A DNA stretch of 64,000 bases from Metapseudomonas otitidis (GCF_900111835.1 NZ_FOJP01000011.1:1-64000), one strand, 5' to 3'; positions 11,327-19,801 are shown, counted from the stretch's first letter. The notes: generated by a model from the letters alone, not told the origin. Numbers and translations: made by a program.

Positions 11327-12430
11327 TTAGAGGTCCGCCAGGGGGTGATCGCCCTCCCAGGTGGGCTCGAAGTGGGCTTCGATCACGTTGCGCGGCACGC
11401 TGTCCACGCTCGGCCAGTGCCAGCGCGGGGCGTTGTCCTTGTCGATCAGGCGGGCGCGCACGCCTTCGGGGAATTCCGGGTGGCGGCAGCAGTTCAGGCT
11501 CATGGCGTATTCCATGCGGAACACCTCGGCCAGGGAGCGGTGGCGGGCGCGGCGGATCTGCTCCCAGACCAGGTGCCCGGTGAGCGGGCAGCCGGCGACC
11601 AGGGTGCGGGCGGCGCGGGCCAGCAGGGCATCTTCGTCATGCTGCAGGGCGGCGATGGCGTGCCAGGCGGCGGGCAGTTCGGCCACGTCCAGCAGGTCAT
11701 CGAGGCGGGCCCGGCGCGGCAGCCACTGGGCTTCGGGCAGCTGCGGGCGGGCGCCGGCTTCCAGGGCCCGCAGCAGGCTGGTGAGCTGGGCGCCGCTGTG
11801 TTCGCGCCAGTTGAGCTGGGCGAGGCCGTCCAGCAGGGCGTCCTGCTGGTCGTCCAGCAGGAAGCGGTCGGCCAGGCCCAGGTCCAGCGCGTCACGGGCG
11901 TTGATGCCGCTGGCGGTGAGGCCGAGGAACAGGCCCAGGCGCCCGGGCAGGCGGGCGAGGAACCAGCTGCCGCCGACGTCGGGGTAGAGGCCGATGTTCA
12001 CCTCCGGCATGCCCAGCCGGCTGGAGGGGGTGACGATGCGGATCGCCGCGCCCTGCATCAGGCCCATGCCGCCGCCCAGCACGTGGCCGTGGGCCCAGCA
12101 GATGAGCGGCTTGGGGTAGGTGTGCAGGCGGTGGTCGAGGCGGTATTCGTCGGCGAAGAAGCGCGCCGCCAGCGGTGGCACTTCGCCGGGGTGCTCGCGG
12201 CAGGCTTCCGCCAGCCGGCGCACGTCGCCGCCGGCGCAGAAGGCCTTGGGCCCGCTGCCGCGCAGCAGCACGCAGACCAGGTCCGGGTCGTTGGCCCAGG
12301 CGTCGAGGCGGGATTCCAGCGCTTCGATCATCGGCAGGCTGAGGGCGTTGAGGCTGGCCTCGGCGTCCAGGGTGGCGATGCCGATGCGCGCGCCGTCGCG
12401 GCCGTGGCGCTCTTCGAATTTCACGTTCAT
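11327..12430 (-). CDS. 3-hydroxyisobutyryl-CoA hydrolase (enoyl-CoA hydratase/isomerase family)
   Basis: A 367-residue crotonase-fold protein, longer than ordinary hydratases and of HIBCH length. The oxyanion-hole region GHVLGGGMGLMQGAAIRI and the segment MPEVNIGLYPDVGGSWFLARL are typical of hydrolase-type members. The expected reaction is release of free 3-hydroxyisobutyrate from its CoA ester, giving the substrate of MmsB directly downstream. It is separated by 10 bp from the upstream hydratase. The hydrolase assignment rests on length, motif and pathway position. Confidence 0.85.
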   Translation of the reverse strand: MNVKFEERHGRDGARIGIATLDAEASLNALSLPMIEALESRLDAWANDPDLVCVLLRGSGPKAFCAGGDVRRLAEACREHPGEVPPLAARFFADEYRLDHRLHTYPKPLICWAHGHVLGGGMGLMQGAAIRIVTPSSRLGMPEVNIGLYPDVGGSWFLARLPGRLGLFLGLTASGINARDALDLGLADRFLLDDQQDALLDGLAQLNWREHSGAQLTSLLRALEAGARPQLPEAQWLPRRARLDDLLDVAELPAAWHAIAALQHDEDALLARAARTLVAGCPLTGHLVWEQIRRARHRSLAEVFRMEYAMSLNCCRHPEFPEGVRARLIDKDNAPRWHWPSVDSVPRNVIEAHFEPTWEGDHPLADL

Positions 12431-12440
12431 GGCATCGCTC

Positions 12441-13259
12441 TCACTGGTTGCGCCACTTGGGTTCGCGCTTTTCGAGGAAGGCGTTGACGCCTTCGCGGGT
12501 GTCCTCGGCGTCGAACAGGTCGACGAAGCGCTCGCGCTCCTCGGGCAGCCAGGTGTTCGGGGCGCGTTCGCGGGCGCCCTGGATCAGCGGCTTGATGGTG
12601 CGCACCGCCACCGGGCTCTGGCGGGCGACCTTGGCCGCCAGCAGCAGGGCGGTGCCACGGGCTTCGCCGCTGTCCACCACCTGCTCCACCAGGCCGATGC
12701 GCTGGGCGGTGTCGGCGTCGATGCGCTCGCCGCAGAGGATCATGCGCTTGGCCCAGCCTTCGCCCACCAGCCAGGACAGTGCCTGGGTGCCGCCGGCGCA
12801 GGGCAGCAGGCCGACGGTGGCCTCGGGCAGGGCCATCTGCGCATGGCGCTCGGCGATGCGGATGTCGCAGGCCAGGGCGCACTCTAGGCCGCCGCCCATG
12901 GCGTAGCCGTTGATGGCGGCGATGGACACGCCACGGAAGTCGCGCAGGGCTTCGAAGGCTTCGCCGAAGCGCCGGGCCATTTCCCGGGCGCGGGCCTTGT
13001 CGCCGTCGGCGAACATGTTTAGGTCGGCGCCGGCGCTGAAGAACTTGGGCCCCTGACCGGTCACCACCAGGGCGTAGATGGCGTCGTCGCGGTTGAGGTG
13101 CTCCACCAGTTGCTTGAGGCCGATGAGGGATTCGCGGTCCCAGGTGTTGGCCGGCGGGTTGTTGATGGTGAGTAGGGCGGTGTGGCCGTGCTTCTCCACG
13201 GTGAGCTTGTGGGTGAGGTCGAAGACGCCGGTCTTGTAGGGTTCGACTGCGGTGCTCAT
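12441..13259 (-). CDS. Enoyl-CoA hydratase (methacrylyl-CoA hydratase in context; DspI/PA0745 type)
   Basis: A 272-residue crotonase-family enzyme. The two catalytic Glu positions are present in GGGLECALACDIRI and ALPEATVGLLPCAGGTQAL. In this cluster it should hydrate methacrylyl-CoA to 3-hydroxyisobutyryl-CoA. The ATG at 13259 is chosen because AAGGAG lies six bases upstream, whereas the ATG six bases earlier directly abuts the AAGGAG. Gene order (dehydrogenase, this gene, hydrolase, mmsB) matches P. aeruginosa PA0746 to PA0743. There the equivalent gene, PA0745, is known as dspI and linked to cis-2-decenoate formation. Orthology here is inferred from order, not from an alignment. Confidence 0.88.
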   Translation of the reverse strand: MSTAVEPYKTGVFDLTHKLTVEKHGHTALLTINNPPANTWDRESLIGLKQLVEHLNRDDAIYALVVTGQGPKFFSAGADLNMFADGDKARAREMARRFGEAFEALRDFRGVSIAAINGYAMGGGLECALACDIRIAERHAQMALPEATVGLLPCAGGTQALSWLVGEGWAKRMILCGERIDADTAQRIGLVEQVVDSGEARGTALLLAAKVARQSPVAVRTIKPLIQGARERAPNTWLPEERERFVDLFDAEDTREGVNAFLEKREPKWRNQ

Positions 13260-13281
13260 GTGCATCTCCTTAACGCATTCG

Positions 13282-14445
13282 TCATAGCAGGCGGTCGAGT
13301 GTGCCGCCCTGTTCCAGTAAACGGCGCGCCGTGATGACGCGCATGATCTCGTTGGTGCCTTCGAGGATCTGGTGCACGCGGGTGTCGCGCACCCAGCGCT
13401 CCAGAGGGTAGTCGTTCAGATAGCCGTAGCCGCCATGAAGTTGCAGGGCCTGGTTGCACACCTCGAAGCACTGGTCGGTGGCGAAGCGCTTGGCCATGGC
13501 GCAGTAGAGGCTGGCCTCGGGGTGGCGCTGGTCCAGGCGGTGGGCGGCCAGGCGCACCATCTGCCGGCTGGCGGTGAGGTCGGTGAGCATATCGGCGAGC
13601 TTGAACTGCAGGGCCTGGAAGCTGGCCAGGGGCTTGCCGAACTGCCGGCGCTCCTCGACGTAGCGCAGGCTCTGTTCCAGCGCGGCCTGGGCGGCGCCGA
13701 GGGAGCAGCTGGCGATGTTCAGGCGGCCGCCGTCGAGGCCCTTCATGGCGTAGACGAACCCTTCGCCCTCGGGGCCGATGCGGTGGCTGGCGGGGATGCG
13801 CACGCCGTCGAAGGCGATGGTGCGGGTGGGCTGGGCGCGCCAGCCCATCTTGTCTTCGTTGCGGCCGTAGCGGATGCCTTCGGCGTCGGCCGGCACCAGG
13901 AAGCAGGAGATGCCCTTGGCGCCGTCTTCGCCGGTGCGCGCCATGACGATCAGCACCTGGGTGCTGCCGGCGCCGGAGATGAAGCACTTGCTGCCGTCCA
14001 GCACATAGTGCTCGCCGTCGCGCCGGGCGCGGGTGCGCAGGTGGGCGGCGTCGGAGCCGGTGTCGGGCTCGGTGAGGCAGTAGGAGGCCAGCAGCCGGCC
14101 GTCCAGCAGGCCCGGCAGCCACTGGGCCTTGAGCGCGGCGTCGCCGAAGGAGGCGAGCATCCAGGTGGCCATGTTGTGGATGGTGAGGTAGGCGGTGGTG
14201 GCCACGCAGCCGGCGGCCAGTTGCTCGAAGATCAGCGCGGCGGAGAGCCGCGAGAGCCCGAGGCCGCCGTCGTCCTCGGCGATGTACAGCCCCAGGTAGC
14301 CCTGTTCGGCGGCCCGGCGGATGACCTCCACCGGGAAGTGGTGCTCGCGGTCCCAGTCGGCGGCGTGGGGGGCCAGCTCCCGCGCGGCGAAGGCGCGGGC
14401 GCTGTCGGTCAGCAGGCGTTGTTCATCGCTGAGGTCGAAATCCAT
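13282..14445 (-). CDS. Acyl-CoA dehydrogenase (isobutyryl-CoA dehydrogenase)
   Basis: A 387-residue FAD flavoenzyme of the acyl-CoA dehydrogenase family. Visible parts are the FAD-binding CLTEPDTGSDAAHLRT segment, the LHGGYGYLNDYPLERWVRD C-terminal helix region, and the active-site region HQILEGTNEIMR. In the valine route it oxidises isobutyryl-CoA to methacrylyl-CoA, passing electrons to ETF. It lies 6 bp after the binding-protein gene and 22 bp before the hydratase, so cotranscription is expected. Chain-length preference is inferred from cluster context. Confidence 0.9.
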   Translation of the reverse strand: MDFDLSDEQRLLTDSARAFAARELAPHAADWDREHHFPVEVIRRAAEQGYLGLYIAEDDGGLGLSRLSAALIFEQLAAGCVATTAYLTIHNMATWMLASFGDAALKAQWLPGLLDGRLLASYCLTEPDTGSDAAHLRTRARRDGEHYVLDGSKCFISGAGSTQVLIVMARTGEDGAKGISCFLVPADAEGIRYGRNEDKMGWRAQPTRTIAFDGVRIPASHRIGPEGEGFVYAMKGLDGGRLNIASCSLGAAQAALEQSLRYVEERRQFGKPLASFQALQFKLADMLTDLTASRQMVRLAAHRLDQRHPEASLYCAMAKRFATDQCFEVCNQALQLHGGYGYLNDYPLERWVRDTRVHQILEGTNEIMRVITARRLLEQGGTLDRLL

Positions 14446-14451
14446 GGCGTC

Positions 14452-15699
14452 TCACTGCAGGGTCGGGGGTTTGCCGGCGGCCCGCCGTTCGGCCTGCCAG
14501 TCGGCTTCGCTGGGAAGCGCGGCGCTGGCGTCGAGGCGGTCGACGATCTCGAAGTAGTCCTGCTTGAGCGGGTCCTTGAACACCTCGTCGCGGTGCTTGA
14601 CCCGGACGGCGTAGACCGTCTGCAGGTTCTGGTGGTCGAAGGCGCGCCACTGCTGCTCGCCCTTGAGCAGGCTGTAGCGGTGGCCTTCGAGGGCCTTGAT
14701 CAGGGCTTCGCTGTCGAGGCTGTTGCTGCGGCGCGCGGCATCGGCCCATTGCTGGACGATGCTGTAGGCCGAGGCGGCGGAGCTGGAGGGGTACATGCCG
14801 TAGCGGGTCTTGAACGCTTCGACGAAGGCCTGGCCGCGTTCGGACTTCTCCAGGGCGGGGACGCGCCATGTCCAGGGTTCGGTGCCGATCACGCCCTGCA
14901 TGAGGTCGGGGCCAGCCTGCTCGACGATGCTCTGGGTGAGGTTGGGCGCGACGATCTGCATGCGCTCGGTCAGGCCCAGGTCGCGGGCGATGCGCATGGC
15001 GCGCACCAGGTCTTCGCCGAACAGCACCAGGGCCAGCACCTGGGCGTCGCTGGCGGCGGCCTGGGCGAGGGCGTCGCGGTAGTCACTGAGGCGGGCGCCG
15101 GGGAAGGGCACGCGCACGCCGGGGTGGCCGGCGCTGTCCTGGCTGTTGGTGGCCTTGCGCAGCGAGGCTTCGGTGGTCTGCCCCCAGGTGTAGTCGGCGG
15201 TGACGTAGAAGTAGCGTTTGCCGGGCAGGGTCTTGCTCAGGTACTGGCCCAGCACGCCGGCGCTCATCCAGGCGTTGTTGCACTCGCGGAACAGGTAGCG
15301 GTGGCCGTTCTTGCCGGTGGTGTCGTTGGAGTAGGTGAGGGTGCCGAAGTACAGCAGGCCGCGCTCGCGGGCCCGTTCGCCGGAGGCGATGGCCACCGCG
15401 CTGGAGGCGCCGCCGAAGAGCATGGCGGCGCCTTCGTCGGCGAGCTTGTCGACGTTCTTCACGGCCTTTTCCGGGCGTGAGGCGGTGTCCTTGGCGGACA
15501 GCCGCAGGGTGCGGCCGAGCACGCCGCCCGCTGCGTTGATCTCGTCGATGGCCAGCAACGCGCCTCGCATCTGGGCCAGTCCCTCTTCCTTGTACGAGCC
15601 GGTGCGCGGGTAGTTGAGGCCGAGGGTGATGGGCTCGGCAGCCTGCGCACAGGCGGTGATCCCGGCCCAGAGGGCCAGGGTGGCAGTCAAACGGCGCAT
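14452..15699 (-). CDS. Orphan type I periplasmic binding protein (HAAT/Leu-Ile-Val-like)
   Basis: A 415-residue secreted protein with a signal peptide cleaved near AQAA-EPITL and a Peripla_BP_6-type fold. Landmarks are LNYPRTGSYKEEGLAQMRGA, INAAGGVLGR, MLFGGASSAVAIA and YFYVTADYTWGQT. Such proteins usually deliver branched-chain amino acids, amides or urea to an ABC permease, but no permease or ATPase gene is nearby. It is embedded between mmsA and the acyl-CoA dehydrogenase gene on the same strand, which suggests a ligand related to valine or isobutyrate. Its ribosome binding site lies in a strong hairpin (15703-15730). A sensory rather than transport role is possible. Confidence 0.85.
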   Translation of the reverse strand: MRRLTATLALWAGITACAQAAEPITLGLNYPRTGSYKEEGLAQMRGALLAIDEINAAGGVLGRTLRLSAKDTASRPEKAVKNVDKLADEGAAMLFGGASSAVAIASGERARERGLLYFGTLTYSNDTTGKNGHRYLFRECNNAWMSAGVLGQYLSKTLPGKRYFYVTADYTWGQTTEASLRKATNSQDSAGHPGVRVPFPGARLSDYRDALAQAAASDAQVLALVLFGEDLVRAMRIARDLGLTERMQIVAPNLTQSIVEQAGPDLMQGVIGTEPWTWRVPALEKSERGQAFVEAFKTRYGMYPSSSAASAYSIVQQWADAARRSNSLDSEALIKALEGHRYSLLKGEQQWRAFDHQNLQTVYAVRVKHRDEVFKDPLKQDYFEIVDRLDASAALPSEADWQAERRAAGKPPTLQ

Positions 15700-15702
15700 G
15701 GG

Positions 15703-15730
15703 GGTTCCTCCTTGTTGTTGTGGAGGAACC
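15703..15730 (-). promoter_or_regulatory. RBS-sequestering hairpin with Hfq/Crc-type CA motif loop
   Basis: On the minus strand GGTTCCTCC (15730-15722) pairs perfectly with GGAGGAACC (15711-15703) around the 10-nt loop ACAACAACAA. The 3' arm is the Shine-Dalgarno sequence of the binding-protein gene, ending 3 bp before its ATG (15699-15697). The loop contains AACAACAA (15719-15712), an exact match to AAnAAnAA, the known Hfq/Crc catabolite motif of Pseudomonas. Pairing and motif are read directly; the regulatory effect is inferred. Confidence 0.65.
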
Positions 15731-15790
15731 TTTTACGCCGGTCCCGGGTGGGTTGAGATTCTCTTTTCGTCTAACAGAGACCCGTCCGAG

Positions 15791-17284
15791 TCACTTTAGC
15801 TGGATGGTCATGTTCGGGCCGCTCACCGGGCTGTCGTCGAACCACCGGGTGGTGACGGTCTTGGTCTCGGTGTAGAAGCGCACCGCCTGCTTGCCGTAGG
15901 CGTGCAGGTCGCCGTAGAAGGAACCCTTCCAGCCGGTGAAGGAGAAGAACGGCAGCGGCACCGGGATGGGTACGTTGATGCCCACCTGGCCCACTTCCAC
16001 GGCGTGCTGGAAGTGCCGCGCGGCGCCGCCGGAGCGGGTGAACAGGCTGGTGCCGTTGCCGTAGGGGCTGGCGTTGACCAGGGCGATGGCCTCGTCGAGG
16101 GTGTCCACCTCCACGCAGGCCAGCACCGGGCCGAAGATTTCCTCGCGGTACAGGCCCATGCGCGGGGTGACGCCGCGGAACAAGGTGGGGCCGAGCCAGT
16201 TGCCGTCGGGGTAGCCGGGCACTTCGCAGTGGGAGCCGTCGAGCAGGCATTCGGCGCCTTCGGCCTTGCCCTCGGCGATCAGCCGCAGCACGCGCTGGCG
16301 GGCCTGCTGGCTGATCAGCGGGCCGTAGGCGGCCTGGGGGTCGCTCCAGTGGCCGGGGCGCAGCTGGGCCATCTGCTCGGCCAGTTCGCCGATCCATTCC
16401 CGCGCCTGGCCGACGAAGACGGCGACGCTGATGGCCATGCAGCGCTGGCCGGCGGCGCCGCAGCTGGCGCCGATGAGGTTGCTCAGGGTCTGTTCCTTGT
16501 TGGCATCGGGGAGGATCACCATGTGGTTCTTGGCCCCGGCGAAGGCCTGCACGCGCTTCATGTGCGCGGTGCCGGTGCGGTACACGTGCTGGCCGACCGG
16601 CACCGAGCCGACGAAGGAGATGGCGCGCACCTCGGGGTGGGTGAGCAGGGCATCCACCTGTTCGCGGCCGCCGTGCAGCACCTGCAGCACGCCCTTGGGC
16701 GCGCCGGCTTCGAGGAACAGCTCGGCGAGGCGGTTGGGGGTCAGCGGGTCCTGCTCGGAGGGCTTGAGGATGAAGGTGTTGCCGCAGGCGATGGCCAGAG
16801 GAAACATCCACAGCGGGATCATCGCCGGGAAGTTGAAGGGGGTGATGCCGACGCACACGCCCAAAGGCTGGATCCAGCTGGCGGTGTCGATCTCGCGGGC
16901 AACGTTCTCCACCGTCTCGCCCATCATCAGGCTGGCCACGTTGGCGGCGTGCTCGGCCACCTCGATGCCGCGCCAGACGTCGCCCTTGGCGTCGGCGAAG
17001 GTCTTGCCGGTCTCGCTGGCCAGCAGCTCGGCCAGTTCGTCGTGGTGCTCCTTGAGCAGGTGCTGGTAGCGCAGCATCAGGCGGGCACGTTCCGGGACGG
17101 GGACTTCGCGCCAGGTGAGGAAGGCGTCGCGGGCGCTGGCCACGGCGGCTTCGATCTCCTCGGCGGTGGCGCGGGGCGCCAGTGCCAGCACGGCCTGGGT
17201 GGCGGGATCGGTGACTTCGATCAGCTCGCGGGCGCGGCTCTCGCGCCATTGGCCATCGATCAGCTGGGGAATCGTCCTGCTCAT
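15791..17284 (-). CDS. mmsA: CoA-acylating methylmalonate-semialdehyde dehydrogenase
   Basis: A 497-residue aldehyde dehydrogenase that converts methylmalonate semialdehyde to propionyl-CoA with NAD and CoA, releasing CO2. Landmarks are [19 protein letters not shown], the nucleophile Cys in [12 protein letters not shown], and [16 protein letters not shown] near the C-terminus, all typical of MMSDH. I chose the ATG at 17284, after GGAGG, because the longer frame has 44 non-family residues reaching into the control region. It is the first gene of the minus-strand cluster and diverges from mmsR. Confidence 0.95.
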   Translation of the reverse strand: MSRTIPQLIDGQWRESRARELIEVTDPATQAVLALAPRATAEEIEAAVASARDAFLTWREVPVPERARLMLRYQHLLKEHHDELAELLASETGKTFADAKGDVWRGIEVAEHAANVASLMMGETVENVAREIDTASWIQPLGVCVGITPFNFPAMIPLWMFPLAIACGNTFILKPSEQDPLTPNRLAELFLEAGAPKGVLQVLHGGREQVDALLTHPEVRAISFVGSVPVGQHVYRTGTAHMKRVQAFAGAKNHMVILPDANKEQTLSNLIGASCGAAGQRCMAISVAVFVGQAREWIGELAEQMAQLRPGHWSDPQAAYGPLISQQARQRVLRLIAEGKAEGAECLLDGSHCEVPGYPDGNWLGPTLFRGVTPRMGLYREEIFGPVLACVEVDTLDEAIALVNASPYGNGTSLFTRSGGAARHFQHAVEVGQVGINVPIPVPLPFFSFTGWKGSFYGDLHAYGKQAVRFYTETKTVTTRWFDDSPVSGPNMTIQLK

Positions 17285-17311
17285 GCTTGCCTCCGCCCGT
17301 CCTCGGGCCCT

Positions 17312-17319
17312 TTGTTGTT
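17312..17319 (-). promoter_or_regulatory. CA motif (AAnAAnAA) in the mmsA leader
   Basis: The minus strand reads AACAACAA here, between the predicted -10 (17330-17335) and the mmsA Shine-Dalgarno. It matches exactly the A-rich site through which Hfq with Crc represses translation of catabolic mRNAs in Pseudomonas. Function is inferred. Confidence 0.5.
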
Positions 17320-17329
17320 CTGTGTGCCG

Positions 17330-17335
17330 TTTATA
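17330..17335 (-). promoter_or_regulatory. Predicted -10 element of the mmsA promoter
   Basis: The minus strand reads TATAAA (17335-17330), five of six bases of the consensus. No good TTGACA lies 16-18 bp upstream, as expected for a promoter needing an AraC-type activator. The tandem repeats at 17356-17397 reach the -35 position. Confidence 0.5.
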
Positions 17336-17355
17336 GCGGGGCGCCGGGCGCTTGT

Positions 17356-17397
17356 GGATTGACGATCTTGGCGCTGGGATGGACGATCTTGGCATTG
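17356..17397. promoter_or_regulatory. Tandem 21-bp direct repeat, candidate MmsR operator
   Basis: Two adjacent 21-bp units (17356-17376 and 17377-17397) agree at 18 of 21 positions and share the core GACGATCTTGGC (17361-17372 and 17382-17393). A 21-bp period is two helical turns, the usual spacing for AraC-family half-sites bound on one DNA face. The array overlaps the -35 side of the predicted mmsA promoter and ends 21 bp before the mmsR start. MmsR is the natural candidate binder. Confidence 0.7.
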
Positions 17398-17408
17398 CTG
17401 GCCACCAC

Positions 17409-17416
17409 AAGAACAA
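17409..17416 (+). promoter_or_regulatory. CA motif (AAnAAnAA) just before the mmsR start
   Basis: AAGAACAA sits two bases before the mmsR ATG at 17419 and fits AAnAAnAA exactly. It occupies the place where a Shine-Dalgarno would be expected, and no strong GGAG is visible. Hfq/Crc binding here would block initiation; this is an inference. Confidence 0.45.
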
Positions 17417-17418
17417 CC

Positions 17419-18300
17419 ATGAGCCGCTCCGTGGAAACCTCCAACTGGCCGCTGCCGGCCGATGGCATCCGCCTGATCACGCCGCCCCGCCTGCGTCGCT
17501 TGCTGGCCCGCCACCCCTTGGCCGCCGGCTGCTACCCGCTGGCGCTGGGCTATTACCCGGACGCCGCGGGGCACCGCATGCTGCGCCTGGCCCCGGACGA
17601 CCACCTGCTGATCTACTGCCGTGCCGGGCAAGGCTGGCTGGAGACCGGGGATGGACGATTCGACGTGGCAGGCGGGGACCTGCTGGTGCTGCCCAAGGGC
17701 CGCATGCACGCCTATGGCGCCGACCTGCAGCGCCCGTGGAGCATCTACTGGGTGCACTTCGAGGGGGAGCTGGCTGCGGATTTCCTGCGCTTTCTCGGCG
17801 AACCGGGCCTGCGTCGCATCGGTGCCCAGCCGCGCCTGCTGGCGGACTTCGACGGGCTGCTGGGGCTGCGCAAGCAGGGCCTGAACCCCAGGCACCATGT
17901 GCATGCGGCCCACCAGTTGCAGGCGCTGCTGACGTCGCTGGCGGTGCTGCCGGCGCGGGGTTTTCTCAAGTCCGGGCGGGTGCTGGACGTGGACGCGGTG
18001 CAGGCGGTGATGCGTGCGCACCTGCACGAGCAGCTGAACCTCGACCAGTTGGCGGCGCAGTTCAAGCTCTCGCGCTTCCACTTCGCCAAGACCTACCGTG
18101 CCCTGACCGGCCACGCGCCGATCCAGGATTTCATCCAGCTGAAGATGGCCCACGCCTGCCGCCTGCTGGACGAGGGCACCCTGGGGGTGCGGCAGATCGC
18201 CGAGCAGCTGGGCTACGAGGACGCCTATTACTTCTCCCGCCTGTTCCGCAAGGTGGTGGGCATGGCGCCCAGCCATTACCGGGCGCTGCACCTGGGGTGA
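17419..18300 (+). CDS. mmsR: AraC-family transcriptional regulator MmsR
   Basis: A 293-residue activator with an N-terminal cupin-like effector domain (AraC_binding; about 40-160, including [15 protein letters not shown]) and a C-terminal double helix-turn-helix (about 195-290: [20 protein letters not shown] and [20 protein letters not shown]). It diverges from mmsA, the arrangement known for MmsR controlling mmsAB. The ATG at 17419 fits the family N-terminus; the open frame extends upstream across the operator with no family-like sequence. Likely inducers are valine-pathway intermediates such as 3-hydroxyisobutyrate. Confidence 0.9.
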   Translation: MSRSVETSNWPLPADGIRLITPPRLRRLLARHPLAAGCYPLALGYYPDAAGHRMLRLAPDDHLLIYCRAGQGWLETGDGRFDVAGGDLLVLPKGRMHAYGADLQRPWSIYWVHFEGELAADFLRFLGEPGLRRIGAQPRLLADFDGLLGLRKQGLNPRHHVHAAHQLQALLTSLAVLPARGFLKSGRVLDVDAVQAVMRAHLHEQLNLDQLAAQFKLSRFHFAKTYRALTGHAPIQDFIQLKMAHACRLLDEGTLGVRQIAEQLGYEDAYYFSRLFRKVVGMAPSHYRALHLG

Positions 18301-18324
18301 CGGGCCCTGGGTGTGGCCCGGTGC

Positions 18325-18353
18325 CTGAAACCGGGCAGGCGGCGCGGCATAAT
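18325..18353 (+). promoter_or_regulatory. Predicted sigma-70 promoter of the VanW-family gene
   Basis: CTGAAA (18325-18330; four of six consensus bases) and CATAAT (18348-18353; five of six) are separated by 17 bp. The -10 ends 26 bp before the ATG at 18380. Based on consensus match only. Confidence 0.45.
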
Positions 18354-18379
18354 GCGCGCCCCGGCCCCGGACCCTTCCC

Positions 18380-19195
18380 ATGCGCAAACCGCTTTCCCTC
18401 TATCACCCCTGGCTCTACGCGTTGCGCGTCTGGCAGCGGCGCCTGGCGCGTGGGCTCTACTGGCGCCTGTCGTCCCGGCGGTTGGGGCGGGTAGCGGATG
18501 CGCGCCTGCCGTACCGCTACATCCGCCACACGTCCAAGCTGATCCGCCGGCTGGGCGACAGCGACCTGGCGCTGCAGCACAACAAGGTGATCAACCTGCG
18601 CCTGGCGGTGGCGTGCATGGACGGGGTGGTGATCGGCCCGGGGGAGTATTTCTCCTTCTGCCAGTTGCTCGGCCGGCCCACGGCACGGCGCGGGTTCGTC
18701 GAGGGCATGGAGCTGTCGTTCGGCGAGGCGCGTTCCGGCATTGGCGGCGGGGTGTGCCAGTTGAGCAACCTGATCCACTGGATGGCGCTGCACTCGCCGC
18801 TGCGGGTGGTGGAGCGGGCCAACCACAGTTTCGACCCCTTCCCGGACGAGGGGCGGGTGCTGCCGTTCGGCTCCGGGGCGGCGATCTTCTACAACTACAT
18901 CGACCTGGTGCTGCACAACCCCACCGACCAGGCCTTCCAGCTGTCGCTGAAGGTGGCCGAGCACCAACTGGAGGGGTTGCTGCTGTGCGCGGCGCCCCGG
19001 CCGTTCCGCTACCACGTCTACCAGCGCGGGCACCGCTTCATCCGCGAGGGGAGCGAGGTGCTGCGCCTCAACGAGATCTGGCGGGATGTGCGCGAGAAGG
19101 GCCAGGAGGGACGGCTGGTGGCCAGCGAGTGCCTCTATCGCAACCGCGTACGGGTGAAGTACGCGGTGGACGAGGCACTGCTGGAGCCCGGCTAG
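18380..19195 (+). CDS. VanW family protein
   Basis: A 271-residue protein containing the VanW core: LGRPTARRGFVEGMELSFGEARSGIGGGVCQLSNLIH (about 93-130), followed by VVERANHSFDP and an FYNYIDLVL strand. VanW-type proteins were named from vancomycin-resistance clusters, but their biochemical role is unsettled and many, like this one, stand alone. No signal peptide or clear membrane span is visible. It overlaps the convergent oxidoreductase gene by 4 bp at the stop. No van genes are nearby, so a resistance role should not be assumed. Confidence 0.85.
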   Translation: MRKPLSLYHPWLYALRVWQRRLARGLYWRLSSRRLGRVADARLPYRYIRHTSKLIRRLGDSDLALQHNKVINLRLAVACMDGVVIGPGEYFSFCQLLGRPTARRGFVEGMELSFGEARSGIGGGVCQLSNLIHWMALHSPLRVVERANHSFDPFPDEGRVLPFGSGAAIFYNYIDLVLHNPTDQAFQLSLKVAEHQLEGLLLCAAPRPFRYHVYQRGHRFIREGSEVLRLNEIWRDVREKGQEGRLVASECLYRNRVRVKYAVDEALLEPG

Positions 19196-19801
19196 GGGCG
19201 GGCGCCCAGGGTTTCGGCGCGGCGCAGCCAGGCTTGGCGCTGCTCCTCGGTGGAGGTACGCACCGGGGCGAACTCCGCCAGGTGGCGGGTGCGGATGCCG
19301 CAGAAGCCGAGGATGGTGCGCTTCATCTGCCGGTGCCCGGGGGCGCCGTAGACCCAGCGGAAGTACCAGGGTGGCGTGTCGAGGGTCACCAGCAGGTCGG
19401 CGGTGCGGCCCTGCAGCAGCTTGTCCCAGCTGCGCGGGCCCCGGTAGCGGAAGGCGAAGCCGGGCAGCAGCACGCGGTCGAGGAAGCCCTTGAGCAGGGC
19501 CGGCACGCCGCCCCACCAGACCGGGTAGACGAACACCAGGTGCTGGGCCCAGTGGATCTGCCGCTGGGCTTCGAGCAGGTCCGGCTCCAGGGGCTGGTTC
19601 TGGTCGTAGCCCTGGCGCAGCACCGGGTCGAAGGCCATCTCGCTGAGCTTTAGCACCCGCACCACATGGCCTTCGCCACGGGCGCCCTGGGCATAGGCGT
19701 CGCCCAGGGCGCCGCACAGGCTGTTGTCCTTGGGCGAGCCGAGGATCATCAGGATGCGCTTGCCGTCGCCTTCCAGCGGGGTGGCACCGTGCTTGGCGGA
19801 G

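Noticed and set aside
17649-17666. A sequence inside mmsR similar to the operator core (GGATGGACGATTCGACG).
   Set aside because: It matches only the first half of the core, is unpaired, and lies in coding sequence with normal codon use; treated as chance.
18380-19195. Calling the VanW-family gene a vancomycin-resistance determinant.
   Set aside because: No vanA/B/H/X/S/R genes are nearby, the host is Gram-negative, and VanW function is unsettled.
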